Below, piece after piece: positions 53,600 to 64,000 of a stretch of 64,000 nt of DNA. The notes under the pieces are model-generated. The model was not told where the DNA came from, made no database searches, and saw nothing but the letters and a program-made list of their open reading frames with translations. Every line of letters starts with the position of its first letter. Position 1 is the first letter of the stretch. The translations under genes and the position numbers were made by a program. The DNA comes from Triatoma infestans (taxonomy: Eukaryota; Arthropoda; Insecta; Hemiptera; Reduviidae): NCBI GenBank assembly GCA_011037195.1, contig JAAEAF010000112.1, positions 124,001 through 188,000 on the forward strand. The letters run 5' to 3'.

Positions 53600-54590
53600 T
53601 AAAAAAAAAAACAGGTTCGATTTAACAAAAAGAAAAATATTTTATATATTCAATAAATAAGCAACCCAAAGTACAAAGTATTTCTAAAGCACAAAATTCA
53701 TTATTTCCAATACGAATATAAACCGCATCTTTTTACTTATATGTGGCATAATATACGTTACTAGAAACTTCTCTTTTACAGGGGCGCCAACCTCGCGCAT
53801 ACAAAATTTCCTCGTCACTTAACAATTATACTTGTAAATGTTATAGTAATAAATTATTTTTATAAGCGCAGCATACTTTTATTTTCCTGCAAATAATTTA
53901 TCCAATAGAGATTATTATAATTGTATGTCCTCAAAAAATCTTTTATCATAATCACAAAATTGATCGATTTATATAAAATACATAAATCTATTTAGATCGA
54001 ATGGTTTTTCTTAACTCCAGCTTAATAGCAAAATTTTGCTCACTTTAAATCTTGATCCAAATAAAGTTTCAGATCAACGTGTCTGCGTGATCAGGAAGAT
54101 ATGCATACTTTACAAACCACTGTTATTGTCGTTAATTTGCATATTCTTCGTTGATTACAAAATATTCAGTTGTCAAACTAAATTTAAGAAGAAAATTTTG
54201 TGGACTACTCCTGAATAGCTTCGTATAAGCCTCGTTATGGCATACAAATTATTCCACGTATTTTCATATACCAAATAACCACAAGTTTGTAATTCCAATA
54301 AAAAAGTTTCCTTGAAAGTACTGCTTAAAAGAGGGCTTATGTAATGCTATTTCAGTAACATTTAGCAGGTTATCATCTACTATATAAACAAAACTCTCAG
54401 CTCTCAGTGTTAATAATATTATCGTAGCCCAATATAAATTGTACATATACTTATTTTGCACGGTTTTGTAATATTTAGGCAGGATGATGGTAATTTTTGG
54501 TGATTTGGATAAATGCTGATGTACAGCTTACACAGATATTTTACACACAGTTTATATTTACGAAATATTAAAAGTAAAATCAGGTAATGC
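53600..54590. other. No recognisable feature
   Basis: AT-rich without supportable frames. Confidence 0.45.
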
Positions 54591-54592
54591 CT

Positions 54593-54661
54593 TTTTTCAG
54601 GCAGGCTTTAAGACCAGGTGTCGGGGTCCGCGCCTTTAATCGCTCAGCTATCGTGGCGCCT
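54593..54661 (-). mobile_element. Truncated SINE sharing the SINE-C tail
   Basis: On the minus strand it reads 'ggcgccacgatagctgagcg' (box A-like) to 'cctgcctgaaaaaa'. The end resembles the SINE-C end 'cccgcctgaaaaa', while the head differs. It is only about 70 bp long. Confidence 0.45.
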
Positions 54662-54897
54662 TATTTACGATATACTAGTATTAATTAAGGATAATGAATA
54701 TAAAGTGACGGAGCGAAGGAAGAGTGATTGATGATCGAAATATCATAGATATCGTGATCGAAACATGTAAAGTGATAATATTGGGTTGGTAGAACTGTTG
54801 CTTGTTTTATCTGCCGTTAGCAAGTTTTAGGCTAGATTTTAAAAAGGACTTTGGCCTGTAAAAAAGCTACTTGACAGATGTCTGAGTGAAGACAATT

Positions 54898-55119
54898 TTT
54901 TTTTTAAGGCGCGTCAACATCTGTGGTCATTGGCGCCCGGAGCCCTCTCAGTGCACTGCCGGTCTCCAGACAGTGTTCTCTCGCTACAGACAACACGTCC
55001 ATAACCGGACAGTGAGCTGTAGAGGCTTCTAGGAAGAAAAAAATCTAAGGGGTAACACTAGACGCGAACCTGGGACCTCCGCGTGAGAGTCCAACGCGCT
55101 ACCATTGAGCTGTTGAAAA
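54898..55119 (-). mobile_element. SINE-A with 11-bp TSD
   Basis: Flanked by a perfect 'tgaagacaatt' at 54887-54897 and 55120-55130. Minus strand: head with box A (complement of 'gcgctaccattgagctgt') and box B (complement of 'agacgcgaacctgggacc'), body, tail 'agatgttgacgcgcctt' and an A run. A complete insertion with the same tail as the 30.6-kb copy. Confidence 0.9.
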
Positions 55120-55349
55120 TGAAGACAATTCATTGAAGCTGTTGTTTATTGAAAATTTTTCAGATTTATTTGTAGACTCCCTGGATGATGGTTTGTAACC
55201 TTTTATATGCTTGTTGCCAAGCATGCTATTACCTTCTTAAGAGAGATTTTTAGACTTCTGGAAAAAATTAATTGTATATTCTATTCAAATGTTGGTTTGG
55301 ATTTCTTTAAGATTTTTGTAGAATTTAAAAGAATTTGTTGACAGTTGAT

Positions 55350-55690
55350 GTATTAAGTTATGAAAAAATTTGGTGCGGATCGGTCAAGAAAAAACATTCA
55401 ATAATGCCGACGTTTCGAGTTATCTTTATCAAGGCTTTAATATATAAAAAATCTTCTTCTTTAGATGATTTAAAACAAGACACAAGTAAAAATTTTTATT
55501 TTTTTGCTTTTTTTGTTTCTGCGATGTAACAAATGTGTATGTTCTAAATTCTTATTCCACATCTTCACGATTGTTTATATATTAAAGCCTTGATAAAGAT
55601 AGGTAACTCTGTCGAAACGTCGGCATTAAAGACTGAATAAAAAGCCGAAAATCTGGGGGAGGGAGGCTTACTTTAAAGAATAAACAGAGT
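55350..55690 (+). mobile_element. HP-3 palindromic insertion
   Basis: Inverted arms 55404-55446 and 55574-55632 share 'attaaagccttgataaagat' and 'tcgaaacgtcggcatta' and enclose 130 bp of AT-rich DNA. Outer sequence ('aaagccgaaaatctggggg') recurs near 53.04 kb. The layout equals HP-1 and HP-2. The arm contains a hammerhead-like relic but no protein sequence. Confidence 0.5.
55589..55628 (+). ncRNA. Hammerhead-like relic (HP-3)
   Basis: CTTGATAAA, then a stem GATAG-loop-CTGTC, GAAA, CGTC. The stem and GAAA stand where the hammerhead stem II and core would be, but the CTGANGA box is degenerate. I regard it as a probable relic only. Confidence 0.3.
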
Positions 55691-55694
55691 GGTC

Positions 55695-57255
55695 AGAACA
55701 ATTTTTAAGAGTTTAAAGCAATCATAGGATCAACCTTGAAAGTTCAACCAGTTAGCCACACTAGCTAATCTACAATTAGAATAAGCAAGAGTTTTAACCA
55801 GCCGTATAACTTATCAAGCGCTCTCACAGCAACCAATGGTACCATCTGTATTCCACGCTACCCACATCGTCGCTCAGTCGACCTACACCCTCTCCTTACA
55901 TACCCGCTCATCACTCTATATACACACTTCTCTCCTTACTCAGTAATTTGTAAAATATACAATTGTGATTAAGTTCAAGTTGTCAGTTCGTGGGTTCACA
56001 TTTCACTACTCATATCAATCAACCTTATCCTGATATCATTAACTTATAACTCCGATTGTATTTGTTAAATCCAAGTGAAATTTTGTATGGCTGCTCTTTA
56101 AGTCCTAATTTGGAAGTGCTGACTATTTTTTGTTTCACCGTGCAATATCAGAAGATGTAAAACCAAACCTCTAAATATTGCTACGTAGATTTTACAAAGA
56201 AATCGTATAGAACACATTGTTATACATATTTCAAAAGGAATTTGCAATAAACGATTTCTACTCTAAATAAATTAATTAAATAAAAATAATTAAGTTTTCT
56301 TTTCAAACTTTAGCTCTCCGTCATACTTGATGGTGGAACGCATTAGTTTGATGAAAACACTAGTTTAAACATACTCGCTTCAGCAAAAATGAATATGTTA
56401 TGAATTTAGTGAACTTATATTCGAAGTTTTAAAAAAATTGGAAGTATGTTAGAGTTTGTCAATTAATTAAAATAATGCCTGAAATATAATAATTATTATA
56501 TATCAATAATGATTATACGTAAATAAAAGTCCATCATTAATAAACCTGTCTATAAGGAAATATGTTTTCAAACTAATTAAGAAAAATACATTATACTATT
56601 AAGATTATCCAAGACAGTGAACTCTATACATAGATATTTCTTAAAGATATCTAATTGAAAGGTGTTAAGTTGATATGAAGTGACAGGTTAGTGTAGGCAA
56701 ACAGCATGTTTTACTTTTCTAGCCAGCATTATGTCAACACAAAACTTGTCAACGATAAACAAGTCAAGTCAATGTTGAATGAAGTTATTAATCATTCATT
56801 TTTTTTACTTTCTCTTACTTTTGTTTGTTTTTTTTTGGTTGTATATTTTAAAACTGTTAGTATTAATGATATTTATAAAATTCTAGGTGGATCCTTCACA
56901 AGGGTGTTAGTTAGTACAATTTTAAAGAACAATTAGTTTTCGATAATTGAAAGAGCTGATATGTGACATCCAAATAATCGCTTGGTGAAATGTTGGTTAT
57001 ATAAAGAAAATATTGAATCAGCTTTGTATTCTCGATGGGAGAAAACTTACAGTTATTCTTGTAGTAATTGGGTTGACCGGGGATGGTTTTCAACAAAATT
57101 TAATTTTTGAATCCGAAATATCCGCAACCGATTGGCTTCTTATATATATGTATATATTGACAGATCAGCTGACGTCAGTAAGAGGCGAGCAGAGCCGGTA
57201 AGAGCATTTCAATAAAACATCACCTCTTCCAAATTGGTGTGAATTATGATGGGAA
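55695..57255. other. No recognisable feature
   Basis: 55695-55945 loosely resembles 50.93-51.3 kb. Short frames at 56706-57201 have no family support. Confidence 0.4.
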
Positions 57256-57260
57256 TTATG

Positions 57261-57727
57261 GACCATGTTGCCCTAGACTTTTTGTGTACTAGGCCTGAGA
57301 AGAAGGTAGTGTTGCTGATCCACTCGCCACCGAAATCCAGCGAAGGTTGGCTAAGAAGATAGCCGACAAAAGCTGGTAAACATATTATATTGCAGTGGAT
57401 ACTGGGCCATTGCGGAATTTACGGGAACGTGCAAGCTGATTGTTTGGCTAAGCAAGAAAATTTAAAGGCTCTAGTATCTTCGTCATTAAGGGATATATGG
57501 CACAATAATTAGGTACATAGAAAAAGGGAGCTGGACGGAAGTGGAAGAAATTGGTGGAAGCTTCGCGGCAAGATTCCCGCCACTCTTCCGCGTTCAGTTG
57601 CTGTTGCCTGCTTCCGTATGATGACAGGCCTCGATCTGTTACAGAAGCACCTCCAGGGATAGGGATTGTTGACACCCCTTTGACCCTTGTGTGTGGCGGG
57701 GGAGACATGACACGACATGACAGGCGT
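57261..57727 (+). pseudogene. LINE-T: RNase H end and C-terminus
   Basis: A single frame with four stop codons. HVALDFLCTRPEKKVVLLIH (57264) is the middle of RNase H, GKHIILQWILGHCGIYGNVQ followed by ADCLAKQE (57374) its end (the HCGxxGN..AD signature), and PRSVAVACFRMMTGLDLLQK with HL (57588) the conserved segment after RNase H; PLCVAGET is left of a final zinc knuckle. This is a different LINE from LINE-R and LINE-S. The long shared frame with stops but few indels suggests moderate age. Confidence 0.85.
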
Positions 57728-57729
57728 TA

Positions 57730-59595
57730 AAAAAAAGAAAGTTTTTTGAATTATCATTTTTTTTTTTTAAATCCTCTTATTGCAAAATGGAATTCTCAGG
57801 TTGAAACCCTTGTATTTAGTGCACATTGTTATTTTTGCAAATTGCCACATTTTTTGCTAGAATTTTTTTACTTTTTAGTATTTTAAAAATCTTGGGAATA
57901 TTGTCACCCTGGTCCTATCCTACCCTGGTCATGGGTTGTGTCGCGAATTGATAAGAGGGGACAATTAGTGTGGGAGCCCCCCTTACTGTGTTTGAATTTT
58001 GACCCCGACTGGTCACACGGTTGATCCAGTCGTATTTCTTAATATTTTATTTATATGAGAATTCATGCTATTTTTTTATTCGTTTTATACTACATTACAA
58101 TTAGTGCCTTGCACAATACTGCATTCATTAAAGGATCATGTTGTCTAATGTCTGATTTCGGCAACAGCGCTGTCTGCACTTACACTTATTTGGTGGGTCA
58201 CCTCAGTGAATTTAGTGTTCTGTTTCAAGTGCCTACCGTACTACTAGTTCTTTTTTGCTCCTGGCCACTGACGCCATCTTGAATACTCAGCACATGTTTT
58301 TTCTCCATCAGAACTCAACTTTATTGCAGCTACAAACAGCTAATTCTCACAACTGAATCTAATTTTATTGAAGAGATCTTGTCACAAGCACTTTCAAGAG
58401 GAGTTATTGCCACTTCGCAATTAATTCTTTATCAGGTGGGACGCCAGGCTGGTGGTAAGCAGTTATTTGGTCCTTACCCATCCCAATTTCCTCTAATTAT
58501 TATGATCATTATTGCCAATATCTACTTCAACAATCTTGTTTCACTAGCTGAGAGAACTTGGCAACCGTAAAGAAGCATTTTACAATATTGCATACATTAC
58601 CTGTAATCATCAACTCAATTGGAACGATCCAATTTACATCACTGACAACTTCAAGTTCAGTGTGATTCATAATTTAATTTTTTATATTAACTCTTTAAGG
58701 AACTAGTACCAGTTGAATTTAATAGCTGAATGACACAGCCTGACTCAACAGTGTGGCCAGCCAGATATAGCACTTTTATCTCACTTCCCGTTCCCTGGGA
58801 CCCTTCACATCCAGGTATCTCTTTTGGTTAACAAAACTCTTTTTGCATGTGCTACATTAACTTCTGCCAGCACCTATTTTTAGGGTGTATAACTTTATCA
58901 TATGATTCTTAATTGGAGCTGGTACTTATCACAAGACATTGCGGCATTTTAAATACATTATTTTTTGTGTAGTGATTCATAAAGGTGTATTTTCTTTTAT
59001 TAACATTGCCTTATTCTTTGTTTAGAGCTGGTCCTCCGTTGATTGAAGCTGGATCGTGGAGCTTGTTCTCGCATCCATAGCTTCAGACGCCAGTACCTAG
59101 GATTGCATGTGATCTACATCACTATCCAGGCCATTACCAGTGCGTTGAACAATAACGTTGCCCGCTGAAGACCAGGAATCGGGTTATCACTGTAATTTAC
59201 GTGTAGTGACGGAAATAAATGTACAGTTCAAAAGAAAAATTCGGAACTTATTCTTATTACCCCGTCCACCTGAATCCCAATCTTTAGCAAGTGGAATAAT
59301 TCCCAATAAATATTCCACAGGTCGGTTGTAACAAGGCCAGGAATATCAATGAAGTTTTGGCTGGGAATTCTAAACAAATTGGCTCAATTTGATTTATAAA
59401 ACATTTTAACATGAATTTATTATATGGAAATCATTGGCCGCTTAGAGAATTAAATGTGTGTTCATTTTAACCATCCTTTACGGCTCTTTAAAAAAAAAAA
59501 AACATCAGAAGGAACTTCCTCGCGAGTAGCACTGTTTTAAACGTTACATCTTAAAGGACTTTTTTTTTTACTCTGTAGAACTGAATCTAAAGATT
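57730..59595. other. Unassigned; possible LTR-like debris
   Basis: 57890-58040 ('gagggg', 'gggagccccccttactg') and 58960-59335 (polyadenylation-like 'gaaataaatgtacag', end 'ggtcggttgtaaca') are GC-richer. No protein motif, paired LTR or primer site could be shown. Confidence 0.25.
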
Positions 59596-59599
59596 TTGT

Positions 59600-59745
59600 A
59601 AAATTTGTGATCTTGGAAATTTTGGAAATTGGTATTTTTCCCGAAATATTTGTTGTTTTTTTTTTGCAAATGGTTCGTATCTGTGCGTGTGTGTGTATAA
59701 ACAAAATATGCCAAAAACGAAAAAAAAAATCGCAAACAAAAACAT
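59600..59745 (+). repeat. X-like 5' fragment
   Basis: 'tttgcaaatggttcgtatct', a GT tract, 'atgccaaaaacgaaa' follow the X left-end order. Confidence 0.45.
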
Positions 59746-59749
59746 TAAT

Positions 59750-60325
59750 GTTTCTATATCATATATTTTATTTTAACTACATTATAACAAAAAATGAAGA
59801 GTTAATTTATAAAAAATTTGAATTGATTAAGATATGAATGGAGGAAGATTATGTGTAGAACGTCCAACAATTTGTTGCTTCGTTATTTCTAGGTTGTGTG
59901 AATCATCTTCTTTACATAAATTACAGATTTATTTAGTGTTTACTAGAAAAATGCTGCATTAAATTGCATCGAATGCTATATTAAGGAAAACAACCTTTCT
60001 GATAGTAGGAGATCGTCCTGTTATAACAGGAATGAGGAACCAAACGAAAAAATATGCATTGTGCGAAGGATGAAAACCCACATGTGTAAAATATAGTATT
60101 GATAAATATTTTTTTTTCTTTCATTTTTAATTAATTCCAGCTTGAATGGAATAATTTAACATAAACATTTGAAGGAAAGGAGATTTTTAAGAGTGACAGA
60201 AAAGTGAGATGCGTGGGCAATTTATAAAGCAACTAGGTACAAAACATAAAATTAGAAAACGGTAGTAAATACAAGAGCCAAGGTGATAAATAAGAGCGTT
60301 TATTTTTTTCTCCTCTTCATTCTCT

Positions 60326-60396
<71 letters not shown>

Positions 60397-61495
60397 CGTA
60401 CATTACACTCCTACACAAGTATTAAAAATGTGCGCACACGCAACACAGAAATAACGAAACATACAAGAGCTGTTGACCGCACTACAACACAATCTTCATC
60501 TACTCAATGCAATATCTACATTCACACTATCCTACACCACCCACTATTCCTAGCTAGGTCTATAATTATGAAACTGTGAGAAAATAAAACCTATAATTTT
60601 TTTTTGATCTTTAAAAGTTGAAGTTTTTTTTCCATGTTAAGATGGATTGAGATAATAAATTTACTTAAGTATGGATAGGTTTCGTACTTAAATAAGAGAA
60701 TATTGCACAGATAAATACGATAAAGACCATTATCATATGTGATCATAATAAAATAAAAGAACTTAGAAACTTAATGTCATAATAACAATAACAAAATAAA
60801 AAAGGAGTGGTTTTCTGCCTTTTTAATTTTTTTTCCAATCTTCAAACCAGAAGAATTTGATAACAAAATTAATTCTTCTTAATATCATAGAGTAGGTACA
60901 CCTACCTACCTACATTAGATTGAAATGGCACTTTAGAGGGAAGCTCAATGTTACAAATCCCTTTGAACACTCCAAAAATCAATTGTCCTTTAATTATTCT
61001 ATTCTATTATTAATATTATTAGAGTGATAAAAAAGTGAGACGTGCGAGGAAATTGTAAAGCAACTTGTTTCATAGTATGAAATTAGTCAACAGGTGGAAA
61101 ATATAAATGCTAAAGTGACCGTTACCCGGTCTATATTTTTCAAATAAAAATTGGTTTTGCAACAATCGGATATCTTTTTCTTGTTGCGATCCTCAAAAGT
61201 CAATTGCCATTTTTTAACTTTGTATTTTTAATATGTATATATAATACATAAACCCTGTTACTACACACAAAGACAATAACGGAAAATAATTGAAATGGCA
61301 CTGTAGGAGATACAAAGAAAACAAACGACTGAAAAACAGCCATCAACAGGGTATTTATAGTGAATTGATTAATATAGGAAAACATCCTTAAAAGTAACAA
61401 ATCCCTTATAAAGAAATATCAAAAGTTATACTTCATTTATAATTCTTTATTTTCAGTTTAGTTGTTGATATATTACAATAATAATAATAATCATA
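59750..61495. other. No gene; microsatellites
   Basis: AT-rich, with (CA)n at 60332-60365 and (AT)n at 60368-60397. 'acctacctacctac' at 60899. No supportable frame. Confidence 0.5.
60332..60397. repeat. (CA)n(TA)n compound microsatellite
   Basis: About 17 CA units followed by about 14 TA units. Confidence 0.93.
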
Positions 61496-61499
61496 TCAC

Positions 61500-61996
61500 G
61501 TGTAATAGGATCCAAAGAAAGGGATCTAAAGCAGAGGGAGAGAGAGGACACACACACAAAATTGAGAATCTCACTCGCTACTTACGTCCGACTAAAGTAG
61601 GAGACTCTGGATATATACAGCTGCGCTAGCCCTACAAGGCAGTCATTAGAACAGTTTATTCAGCAGTTACAACGCGTCAGCAAGCAACTACTAGCAACTA
61701 CTACCTTTTCATTTACTCAGTCTAAATCTCTAGTTTCTATTTACACTTAAATAGAAGTTAGAGATTTAGAATTAAAATAAGAGTACATAGAATTAGAGAA
61801 GGGTAGTAGTTGGTTGCTGACGCGTTTTAATTGCTGAATAAACTGTTCTAAAGGCTGACTTGTAGGGCTAGCGCAGCTGTATATATATATATATATATAT
61901 ATATTCCCATTCTAGTCTACCCAAAATGCGAATGAGATCAATTTTGGTCTCTCTCTCTCTCTCTGCTTTAGTTCCCTCTCTTCGGATACTATTACT
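61500..61996. mobile_element. W-family foldback (copy 6)
   Basis: Two arms of about 235 bp in inverted orientation around a centre near 61750. Left arm 'aataggatccaaagaaaggg', 'agctgcgctagccctacaag', 'aacgcgtcagcaagcaacta'; right arm is the reverse complement: 'tggttgctgacgcgtttt', 'gtagggctagcgcagctgta', 'ctctcttcggatactattac'. A (TA)n tract expands the right arm (61880-61904). It is the only W copy with both halves together. Confidence 0.85.
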
Positions 61997-62029
61997 CACC
62001 TATATTACTTCTATTCTTAAAAGGAAATA

Positions 62030-62188
62030 TGGCGATCGTATCAAACTTTCGAAATTGAGTTTTCACCAGAAATTTATGTTTTGGGGTGCCCTGACAACGG
62101 AAAAAAGTATGTTTTGCGGAAGTTCTGTGTGTGTTTGTCTGTGCGTTTGAGAGTGTGTGTTTGTTTGTGTAACTGTATGAACAAAATA
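62030..62188 (+). repeat. X-family repeat, outer copy, left part
   Basis: 'gatcgtatcaaactttcgaa', 'gagttttcaccagaaattta', 'ggggtgccctgacaacgg', then a GT tract. The copy is cut at a TA by the pogo-like element and resumes at 63779. Confidence 0.7.
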
Positions 62189-62391
62189 CAGTAAACTCCC
62201 GATTATCCCGGCTAATGGAGGAGAGAGGCGGCACGGATAATCGAAAAACATGGATAATCCGAACTATAATTAATTATTTCTAAAATACAACATATTATAC
62301 ATTTCTAAGGCAGACAATTATTTTAACATGTTTAAAGCTCATTATTATTAAGAAAATCTGTGATTTTGGTTTGTTTGTATGAATCTTTTAA

Positions 62392-62559
62392 TTATTTTTT
62401 AATATCAGTTCGAATTTTTCTAAGATCTATTATGTCGTTATACTCGAATTCCCATTTGTCGATGTACTCCAACAAAGTGTCAACAGAAATCAGGGCCGTG
62501 TTGTTGTGACTAATGCGATTGATAATTTCTACTTTTCCACTTTCAGCTTCTCTAATGTA
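62392..62559 (-). pseudogene. pogo/Tigger-like transposase C-terminus
   Basis: The minus strand encodes 55 residues to a TAA: YIREAESGKVEIINRI, SHNNTALISVDTLLEYIDKW, EFEYNDIIDLRKIRTDIKK. The pattern (D-LL-YI-----F---I--L--I) is that of the C-terminal end of Tigger/pogo-type transposases after the DDE core. It matches the terminal repeats that enclose it. Upstream sequence is not coding and is soon interrupted by the X insertion. Confidence 0.7.
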
Positions 62560-62673
62560 GCGAGCAAATATTTATACTCCACACACCCCACTATCCGCTT
62601 CAAACATCTAAATACGAACACGTGCGCACTAACAGGATACGTAAACATGAAATCGAGCAAATATTTAAAAAAA

Positions 62674-63688
62674 AATCTGGTGTGAAACACTCACACAACT
62701 TTCTCTTACTCCAGTACTCAAAATTATAATTGCAAATTTTATAGTTAGTGTACCAAATTTAATGAAATTCGTCGAAAACTAAAAAATCTATTCAGTATAA
62801 GCGAACTTCCGGTTTACTAATTTTCTTGAAACTCGGAATTTTGGTCATATATTAATTTCTAGTTATTTCAATTTGGATGACAGAATTGTATAATCAACTG
62901 TGATAGCATTTTAAAGCAAAAACATAACCCCCCCCCACCAAAAGTCCCCTTAAATGAATTTATCAGGGGAAAAGTTTCAAATAAAAGTTGTAGCTCTTTA
63001 TATGTATAGTTAACAACACTGGTTTAAAGAAAATCGTTGGAGCCATTTTCGAGAAAATACCAGAAAACTGAAAATTATATTTCAGTAAAAACGCACTTCC
63101 GGTTATCTATTTTTTTCAAACTCGGAATTTCAACAACATATTTAATTCTAATTAACATTATTTAGATGACAGAATTGTCTAATATACTGAAACAGCAGTT
63201 AAGATGAAAACCTAACCCCACCCTCCCCCAGAAGTGCCCTTAAATGAATTTTCCTGGAGAAATGTTTCAAATAAAAGTTGTAGCTCTTTGTATGTGTAGT
63301 TGATATAACAAGTTTAAAGAAAATCTTCGGAGCCATTTTTGAGAAAATTGCAAAAACGTAAAAAAAACAACTAGTAAAGTGGTACTTCCGGTTGAGGAAT
63401 ATTGACACATAACGCACCGTCAGATCCCATGGTGATACCTAAACGTAATATCAAGTTTGATACTTTCTACGATTTTCGTTTTTGAGCTATGCTGTTCACA
63501 TACATACACACACACAGACACACACACAGACACACACCGACACATACACACACCACACACGACCATTCGCTAAAAACCACTTTTTTGGACTCAGGGGACC
63601 TCAAAACGGAATATTTCCGGTGAAACTCGATATCGAAAATTTGACACGATTACAATACTTCCTCTTACTAGGAGTAAGAGGAAGTAAT
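62674..63688 (-). mobile_element. X-family element, longest copy, nested in pogo
   Basis: Minus-strand copy of about 1015 bp: hairpin and 'actttctcttactc' at 62698-62711, three modules (ends of 'gaaaattgcaaaaacg', 'gagccattttcgagaaaata', 'gaaattcgtcgaaaac'; spacing 275-295 bp), the (CA)n tract at 63500-63560, and the left-end hairpin 'cctcttactaggagtaagag' at 63661-63680. It defines the full family layout best. Confidence 0.82.
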
Positions 63689-63778
63689 ACATATACATAA
63701 TTATTTTTTTAAATTAAATTCATGCAAGGATAATCCGCAAATCGGATAATCCGCACACGGATAATCGGGAGTTTACTG

Positions 63779-64000
63779 TATCTCTAATTTGCAGCAACTT
63801 CAAATTTGATACACCGTTTAGATACCACTACAGCATCTGAATTGAAGATTGCGGTGCAATTTTAAACTTCCCACTCCCCCAAGTTTTTCTTGCGCATTAC
63901 ATTTTGATTTTCTCAAATACAGCGCCAATGATTTTCATTAAACTTCATATAATCTACAACCATATTTTTATTTGTAACATTTTTCTGATTAACTGATTTT
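63779..64000 (+). repeat. X-family repeat, outer copy, right part
   Basis: 'cagcaacttcaaatttgata', 'ccgtttagataccactaca', 'gattttctcaaatacagcgc', 'tttttatttgtaacattttt' continue the X copy interrupted at 62188. It runs past the window end. Confidence 0.7.

Larger units (their letters stand above)
62189..63778 (-). mobile_element. pogo-like DNA transposon with nested X
   Basis: Terminal inverted repeats 'cagtaaactcccgattatcc' at the left and its complement ending at 63778, flanked by TA on both sides (62187-62188, 63779-63780), the target of Tc1/mariner/pogo elements. Additional ggataatc motifs are repeated inside both ends, as expected for transposase binding sites. A transposase C-terminus remains at 62392-62559; the rest is replaced by a reversed X copy. 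Confidence 0.88.

Noticed and set aside
1..64000. CRISPR array, bacterial operons, phage genes, rRNA
   Set aside because: No regularly spaced identical repeats, no long adjacent frames with ribosome-binding sites, and no rRNA-like sequence; repeats here are dispersed and animal-type.

Overview
The window is AT-rich (roughly two thirds A+T by eye), full of simple repeats, and carries no long intact reading frame, operon or ribosome-binding-site layout. It reads as intergenic or intronic DNA of an animal with a large, repeat-laden genome. The transposon set fits an invertebrate, probably an arthropod: Tc1-like and pogo-like transposases, Jockey-like and RNase H-bearing LINEs, a GIY-YIG Penelope-like element, tRNA-derived SINEs, hAT ends, and a multi-copy 'CxGQNRN' gene of the kind common in insects. 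The species cannot be fixed from sequence alone. No complete host gene was found; two short stretches (31.1 kb and 48.4 kb) are weak exon candidates.

Layout. 0-6 kb: degenerate copies of a widespread family (here 'X'), a 93-bp tandem duplication, two copies of a 300-bp family ('W'), and an 804-bp hammerhead-bearing Penelope-like insertion (HP-2) with a 17-bp target duplication. 6.4-8.3 kb: SINE-A, LINE tails, a decayed HP-1 copy and a broken Tc1 transposase. 8.9-10.9 kb: a frameshifted gene of the GQNRN/DUF7869-like type. 11.5-18.5 kb: an inverted pair of repeat V around X copies and a LINE 3' end. 16.9-30.5 kb: HP-1 insertions, a SINE-B, a Jockey-like LINE end with an (ATT)n tail, and a hAT element carrying nested X and SINE-A. 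32.4-34.1 kb: an X element flanked by two 215-bp copies of a LINE C-terminus. 35-41 kb: an inverted pair of repeat T enclosing a MITE, a SINE-C and the one HP-1 copy that still has protein sequence (RT tail plus GIY-YIG endonuclease). 42-46 kb: an RNase H LINE and a SINE-A inserted in an X-related repeat. 48-56 kb: more HP-1 and HP-3 palindromes, SINE-C, W and SINE-A. 57.3 kb: another RNase H LINE relic. 61.5-64 kb: a W foldback, then X containing pogo containing X in opposite orientation.

The most notable system is the HP family. At least ten places carry a 38-nt motif with the hammerhead core (CUGANGA, stem II, GAAA, a palindromic ACCGGU stem III, UC, stem I). It lies in the terminal repeats of Penelope-like insertions that start and end with outward-facing inverted copies and are bounded by 11-17 bp target duplications. 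Two sequence families show compensatory differences in stem II. Association of hammerhead ribozymes with Penelope-like elements is established knowledge; its form here (an extra base before stem II, compact inverted-repeat non-autonomous copies) deserves a direct test.
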